Source of the DNA: JBEVJK01 sp040510195
GTDB taxonomy: Bacteria > Pseudomonadota > Alphaproteobacteria > Rhizobiales > Rhizobiaceae
DNA length: 64,000 nt
Assembly (NCBI GenBank): GCA_040510195.1
Contig: JBEVJK010000053.1
Coordinates: 14,567-78,566, forward strand
Direction: 5' to 3'
A model generated the notes under the pieces. It did not search any database. It was not told where the DNA came from and saw nothing but the letters and a program-made list of their open reading frames with translations. Made by a program: the position numbers and the translations under genes. Below, one piece after another: positions 60,767-64,000 of the stretch; positions within the stretch are counted from its first letter, which is position 1; each line of letters begins with the position of its first letter.

Positions 60767-62287
60767 CTAGAAGGTCTGGTTGTAGGCGCCGACTTCCGGG
60801 TTCTTCCGGAGCACCCGGTCGACGGCCTCGAACATCTCGCGGCGGCGGTCGGCGGAGACCGGGCTTTCGACCACGACGACCAGCTCCGGCTTGTTGGAGG
60901 AGGCACGCACGAGCCCCCATGTGCCGTCCTCGGCGACGACGCGGACGCCGTTGACGGTGACGAGGTCGCGGATCTCCTGGCCGGCGAGCGCGCGGCCCTC
61001 TTCCTTCATGCGGCGGAAATCGGCCATGACGCGCTCGACGACGCCATACTTCACCTCGTCGCCGCAATGCGGCGACATGGTGGGCGTGCCGAAGGTCAGC
61101 GGCAGGTCGCGGTAGAGGTCGGCCATCGACTTGCCGGGATTGCGGTCGAGCATCTCGCACACGGCGATGGCGGTGATCAGCCCGTCGTCGTAGCCGCGGC
61201 CGATCGGAGGGTTGAAGAAGAAGTGTCCGGACTTCTCGAAGCCTGCGATGGCGCCGAGCTCGGAGACGCGCCGCTTGATGTAGGAATGGCCGGTCTTCCA
61301 GTAGTCCGTCACAGCGCCGTTCTTCTTCAGCACAGGGTCGGTGGCGAAGAGGCCAGTGGACTTGACGTCGACCACGAAGGTGGCGCCGGGGTGGAGCGAT
61401 GAGATGTCGCGCGCCAGCATGACGCCGACCTTGTCGGCGAAGATCTCGTTGCCCTCGTTGTCGACCACGCCGCACCGGTCGCCGTCGCCGTCGAAGCCGA
61501 GCCCGATGTCGGCGCCGGTTTCCAGCACCTTGTCACGGATGGCGTGCAGCATCGCCATGTCTTCGGGGTTCGGGTTGTAGTTGGGGAAGGAGAAGTCGAG
61601 CTCGGTGTCGAGCGGCACGACCTCGCAACCGATGCGCTCCAGCATCTCGGGCGCGAAAGCGCCGGCGGTGCCGTTGCCGCAGGCGGCGACCACCTTGAGG
61701 CGGCGCTTCAGCCGGCGGCCGGCGGTGACGTCGTCGAGATAGGTCTGGCGGAAATCCCGAACGAACGCGTAGCTGCCGCCGCCGGCGAGATCGAAGTCGC
61801 CTTCGAGCACGATGTCCTTCAGCGCGCTCATCTCGTCGGGGCCGAAGGTGAGCGGCCGGCGGGCGCCCATCTTGACACCGGTCCAGCCATTCTCGTTGTG
61901 CGAGGCAGTGACCATGGCGACGGACGGCGCCTCCAGGGCAAACTGCGCGAAGTAGGCCATGGGCGACAGCGCCAGGCCGATGTCCTTGACGCGCGCGCCG
62001 GCCGCCATCAGACCGGACACGAGCGCCAGCTTGATGCTCATGGAGTAGCTTCTGAAGTCGTGCCCGGTGACGATCTCGGGGCCGACGCCAAGGCGCCGGA
62101 TCAGCGTTCCAAGCCCCATGCCGAGCGCCTGCGCCCCCATGAGGTTGAGCTCCGGCGGCTGGTCAGAGCCCGGATGTCCGAACCACCAACGCGCATCGTA
62201 CTCGCGGAAGCCGGAGGCTTTCACGAGGGCATTGGTCTCGAAGCGGAACGTGTTCGGCCTCGCATCGCCGACAGGCTTAAGGGTCAC
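60767..62287 (-). CDS. manB: Phosphomannomutase/phosphoglucomutase family
   Basis: A 506-residue alpha-D-phosphohexomutase. The phosphoserine site is VTASHNENGWTG, the metal loop LGFDGDGDRCG and the sugar-binding FEKSGHFFF are all intact. It should interconvert mannose-6-phosphate and mannose-1-phosphate, and possibly glucose phosphates. It precedes the manC-AGE gene by 43 bp on the same strand, which fits GDP-mannose supply for surface polysaccharide. Confidence 0.92.
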   Translation of the reverse strand: MTLKPVGDARPNTFRFETNALVKASGFREYDARWWFGHPGSDQPPELNLMGAQALGMGLGTLIRRLGVGPEIVTGHDFRSYSMSIKLALVSGLMAAGARVKDIGLALSPMAYFAQFALEAPSVAMVTASHNENGWTGVKMGARRPLTFGPDEMSALKDIVLEGDFDLAGGGSYAFVRDFRQTYLDDVTAGRRLKRRLKVVAACGNGTAGAFAPEMLERIGCEVVPLDTELDFSFPNYNPNPEDMAMLHAIRDKVLETGADIGLGFDGDGDRCGVVDNEGNEIFADKVGVMLARDISSLHPGATFVVDVKSTGLFATDPVLKKNGAVTDYWKTGHSYIKRRVSELGAIAGFEKSGHFFFNPPIGRGYDDGLITAIAVCEMLDRNPGKSMADLYRDLPLTFGTPTMSPHCGDEVKYGVVERVMADFRRMKEEGRALAGQEIRDLVTVNGVRVVAEDGTWGLVRASSNKPELVVVVESPVSADRRREMFEAVDRVLRKNPEVGAYNQTF

Positions 62288-62458
62288 GGCCTACCTCTCC
62301 TCGACTGGTCGGAACCCAGGCGAAATTCCGATTGAACTTCAGAGGCTTGCCGCACCTTTTCGCCGCACGCAGCCGGCCCCTTCGAAGCCCCATCTAGACG
62401 GCAATTCACGGTTGCCGGCAAGCTCCTGTTTTTGATGATGGGCATAAGCCTTTGGTGC

Positions 62459-62487
62459 TTGCGGTAAAAGTGGGGGGCAGTTATATA
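62459..62487 (+). promoter_or_regulatory. Promoter of tRNA-Pro
   Basis: TTGCGG at 62459-62464 and TATATA at 62482-62487 are separated by 17 bp, a good sigma-70-type pair, with the tRNA beginning 15 bp after the -10. The match and position make it the likely tRNA promoter. Confidence 0.75.
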
Positions 62488-62502
62488 CCCCGCCTCTGGT
62501 CG

Positions 62503-62579
62503 CGGAGTGTAGCGCAGCCTGGTAGCGCACATCGTTCGGGACGATGGGGTCGCAGGTTCAAATCCTGCCACTCCGACCA
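62503..62579 (+). tRNA. tRNA-Pro (CGG anticodon), CCA encoded
   Basis: A 77-nt cloverleaf. The acceptor stem CGGAGTG (62503-62509) pairs with CACTCCG (62569-62575), followed by A and an encoded CCA. The anticodon stem CATCG/CGATG closes the loop TTCGGGA, giving anticodon CGG at 62537-62539 (proline). The T-loop TTCAAAT is normal. The C1-G72 start and the CCA at its end are standard for bacterial tRNA-Pro. tRNA 3' ends are common integration targets, and the DNA beyond this one looks different. Confidence 0.96.
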
Positions 62580-62793
62580 GCTAACTATTTACAATTGTTC
62601 TATTTTATCGCACAAAGATCGGTCGTGTACGCGCCGTGTAACGCCGACCTTCGATCGACATAAATTTTGTGCACGAACTTACTTGCCCGTGGATGGCGTT
62701 TCGCCATGACGAAAAATCATCGCTCGATTTTATGTCCAGTGCCAAGGTCTGAAAAAATGTGATTGTTGGGATGCTCCAATTTCGGAGCGACCC
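62580..62793. other. AT-richer gap between tRNA-Pro and island-like genes
   Basis: This stretch is clearly richer in A and T than the chromosome to the left. It holds a perfect ATGGCG-TTT-CGCCAT hairpin at 62693-62707 and a GCTCC-N6-GGAGC hairpin at 62773-62788. No gene is evident. If an element is integrated at the tRNA, the left attachment core would lie at the 3' end of the tRNA (from about 62550). Confidence 0.4.
62773..62788 (+). promoter_or_regulatory. Hairpin covering the ribosome site of the HTH gene
   Basis: GCTCC (62773-62777) can pair with GGAGC (62784-62788) around the loop AATTTC. The second arm contains the GGAG ribosome site that lies 6 nt before the ATG at 62794. The fold could reduce or regulate translation of the downstream DNA-binding protein. 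Confidence 0.45.
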
Positions 62794-63123
62794 ATGCCGA
62801 CCACCACCAAATCCAAATCTCCTGCCGCCGTCAGCCAATCCGATACGGCCGCTGCCAACCAATCCTTCCCGAGCCCATCCACTTCGTCGTCATCGCCGCC
62901 GGACTTCATGGCCGAGACGATGCGGCTCGCCGAGTTCGCCAAGCGCTACAAGATCAGCCTGCCGACGGCCTATGACTGGCTCGATCCAAACAGCCCCAAC
63001 AACGCCGCTGGCGGCCCTTTGCCGTCGATGAAGATCGGCCGCGAGCGCCTCGTCCACGTCCCCACTGCCGATGCCTGGGTCCGCGCCCGGCTCACCGGCC
63101 AGCCCAGTAAGGACGTCGCCTAA
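62794..63123 (+). CDS. Helix-turn-helix (excisionase/AlpA-like) DNA-binding protein
   Basis: A 109-residue protein with a Ser/Pro/Thr-rich N-terminal tail (about 1-35) and a MerR/excisionase-type winged HTH from about residue 40 (MRLAEFAKRYKISLPTAYDW), then MKIGRERLVHVPTADAWVR. Such proteins read as excisionase or AlpA-like regulators of integrated elements. The GGAG ribosome site supports this start. It is the first gene after tRNA-Pro, in an island-like setting; no integrase is in the window. Confidence 0.7.
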   Translation: MPTTTKSKSPAAVSQSDTAAANQSFPSPSTSSSSPPDFMAETMRLAEFAKRYKISLPTAYDWLDPNSPNNAAGGPLPSMKIGRERLVHVPTADAWVRARLTGQPSKDVA

Positions 63124-63344
63124 AGCATGAGCAATATAGCGAGCAGCTGGCGCGCATCGCCCAGGCGCAAGCGGATACCGACAAGTTCGCCCAGGAGACG
63201 CGCAAGCTGGTCGCCGAGGCGTCCAAGATGAGCCGCGAGACACGGTTCATCCCGTGGCAGTTCACGGTGGCGACCATCGTCGCTGTCGGCGGACTGGTCG
63301 CTGCCATCACCGCCATGGTGAAACTGCTGGGCCCACTGCCATGA
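63111..63344 (+). CDS. Small membrane protein with coiled coil; start missing or frameshifted
   Basis: An open frame reading HEQYSEQLARIAQAQADTDK and further charged heptad-like sequence, then a membrane span (FTVATIVAVGGLVAAITAMV), ending LLGPLP. Similar short coiled-coil plus span proteins, usually starting MSEQY-like, are common in rhizobial genomes. Here the frame has no ATG, GTG or TTG before the ATG at 63228; a nearby ATG at 63127 is in another frame, which suggests an indel just after the start. Its stop overlaps the next gene start (ATGA), which argues that the frame was translated. A shortened 38-residue product from 63228 is the fallback. Confidence 0.4.
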   Translation, partial: GRRLKHEQYSEQLARIAQAQADTDKFAQETRKLVAEASKMSRETRFIPWQFTVATIVAVGGLVAAITAMVKLLGPLP

Positions 63345-63811
63345 GCCCTCTGAAGGTCTGCGCACTGCCCGACTGCGAAAGCCCCGTCTCGCGCTCCAAT
63401 CAGGCTTACTGCTGCAAGGCTCACAAACAACTGGGCTACAGAGCCAGAAACCGTAACACGGAGGGTGGGGAGGTAGCTCAGGACCAGGAAACCGTAACAC
63501 GCCCCTCAGCGCCCGAGCCTCCCACCCTAGCGTCGAAGCAAACGGCTTTCCGCACCGCGCTTTCCGCGTCCGCCAGACCGTGCACCCGCAAAGGCTACCC
63601 GCCGGGCCTGTTCGAGGTGCGCGACCAGGACGACCTTCCGATCTTCTTCGACGCCGACGGCCGACGCCTGCACCGCGTCCACGGGCCCAACGCGCTCAGC
63701 GAGATCGAGCTGTCGATGCAGAAGCTGATCCTGGCCGATGACCTGCCCGTCGATGCCGAGGCACTGCGCCCCGCTGCACCGTTTCGCTTCTATCACGGCG
63801 CAGACGGCTGA
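63341..63811 (+). CDS. Hypothetical protein with possible Cys/His zinc knuckle
   Basis: A 156-residue protein. The N-terminus carries a Cys/His cluster (CALPDCESPVSRSNQAYCCKAH) compatible with a small zinc-binding fold, followed by a polar linker and a C-terminal part with FFDADGRRLHRVHGPNAL. It resembles small hypothetical proteins of mobile elements more than housekeeping proteins. It overlaps the upstream membrane ORF by 4 bp. Function unknown. Confidence 0.6.
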   Translation: MSPLKVCALPDCESPVSRSNQAYCCKAHKQLGYRARNRNTEGGEVAQDQETVTRPSAPEPPTLASKQTAFRTALSASARPCTRKGYPPGLFEVRDQDDLPIFFDADGRRLHRVHGPNALSEIELSMQKLILADDLPVDAEALRPAAPFRFYHGADG

Positions 63812-63862
63812 TCGTTAAGATTTTTGCCTGAGACTGGCCATGATGGTGCTCTCGATGGCTGG

Positions 63863-64000
63863 ATGACGCCAATGCTGAGACTTGCGATCGTGACTGGAGT
63901 CGTGATGTGTGCGGCCACCACTGCTGCCAGCGCTCAATCCAGCATCACCAGCGGACCCCCCGCCGACGTCTTGCTCGACGACTATGTGGCGTTCATCGGC
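63863..64000 (+). CDS. Secreted protein, N-terminal fragment (cut by window edge)
   Basis: An ATG opens a frame that runs to the window end. The first residues form a signal peptide (LRLAIVTGVVMCAATTAASA, cleavage after ASA) followed by QSSITSGPPADV. No further domain is visible. It could be the next gene of the island-like region. Confidence 0.5.
   Translation, partial: MTPMLRLAIVTGVVMCAATTAASAQSSITSGPPADVLLDDYVAFIG

Noticed and set aside
1..64000. CRISPR arrays, IS elements, integrase or rRNA genes
   Set aside because: No evenly spaced direct repeats with spacers, no transposase or integrase frame and no rRNA-like sequence were seen; the only RNA genes found are rnpB and tRNA-Pro.

Overview
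The window is about 64 kb of high-GC, densely coding chromosomal DNA. The gene content points to an alphaproteobacterium of the order Hyphomicrobiales, close to the Mesorhizobium/Phyllobacteriaceae group. The supporting features are an FtsZ with a very long C-terminal linker, the betI-betC-betA-betB order, BtaA/BtaB betaine-lipid genes under a Pho box, a Rhizobium etli-type (class 3) asparaginase, a TIGR03808-type Tat-exported repeat protein, and clustered GANTC sites inside the division cluster. The taxonomic placement is inferred from gene content only; no rRNA gene is present.

Layout. 0-6 kb: end of a short-chain dehydrogenase, a hexapeptide acyltransferase of the phosphonate-associated family, creA, a small membrane protein plus a SCO copper chaperone, prmA, an aminopeptidase P and an AzlCD amino-acid exporter pair. 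6-31 kb, all on the minus strand: a complete dcw cluster reading mraZ-rsmH-ftsL-ftsI-murE-murF-mraY-murD-ftsW-murG-murC-murB-ddlB-ftsQ-ftsA-ftsZ, followed by lpxC, bamD, recN and ligA. Most neighbours overlap by 4 bp (ATGA), which suggests translational coupling. The largest gap inside the cluster, between murB and ddlB, carries five GANTC (CcrM-type) sites within 107 bp. Upstream of mraZ is a 10-bp-spaced TGGG repeat array that resembles MraZ operators.

31-36 kb: a small lipoprotein, the RNase P RNA gene, a lytic transglycosylase, an AmiD-type amidase, a TerB/J-domain protein, another small lipoprotein and a MarR-type regulator. The regulator is divergent from a fused hydantoinase/5-oxoprolinase, and four tandem 11-bp repeats lie between them. 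39-42 kb: a surface-polysaccharide patch with a glycosyltransferase and an O-antigen-ligase-like gene broken by a +1 frameshift. 42-44 kb: btaA-btaB behind a clear Pho box. 44-48.3 kb: a serine hydrolase, a GH25 lysozyme lipoprotein, an MltB-type transglycosylase and an AbrB/Doc toxin-antitoxin pair. 48-53 kb: a GreA/B-like factor, the Tat-exported repeat protein, the class 3 asparaginase, an AT-richer orphan gene and a thiolase.

53-58.4 kb: the betICBA operon, which takes choline-O-sulfate through choline and betaine aldehyde to glycine betaine, with a near-perfect BetI palindrome upstream. 58.4-62.3 kb: a GDP-mannose pyrophosphorylase fused to an AGE-type isomerase domain, plus phosphomannomutase; together these could supply GDP-mannose. 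62.5-64 kb: tRNA-Pro(CGG), then small low-similarity genes including an excisionase-like helix-turn-helix protein. This looks like the edge of an integrated element that continues past the window.

No rRNA operon, CRISPR array, transposase or integrase was found. I see no clear wholly new multi-gene system. The strongest leads are regulatory: the murB-ddlB GANTC cluster, the 11-bp operator array, and the Pho box on btaAB. Other leads are the AT-rich orphan gene, the tRNA-Pro island edge and the manC-AGE fusion.
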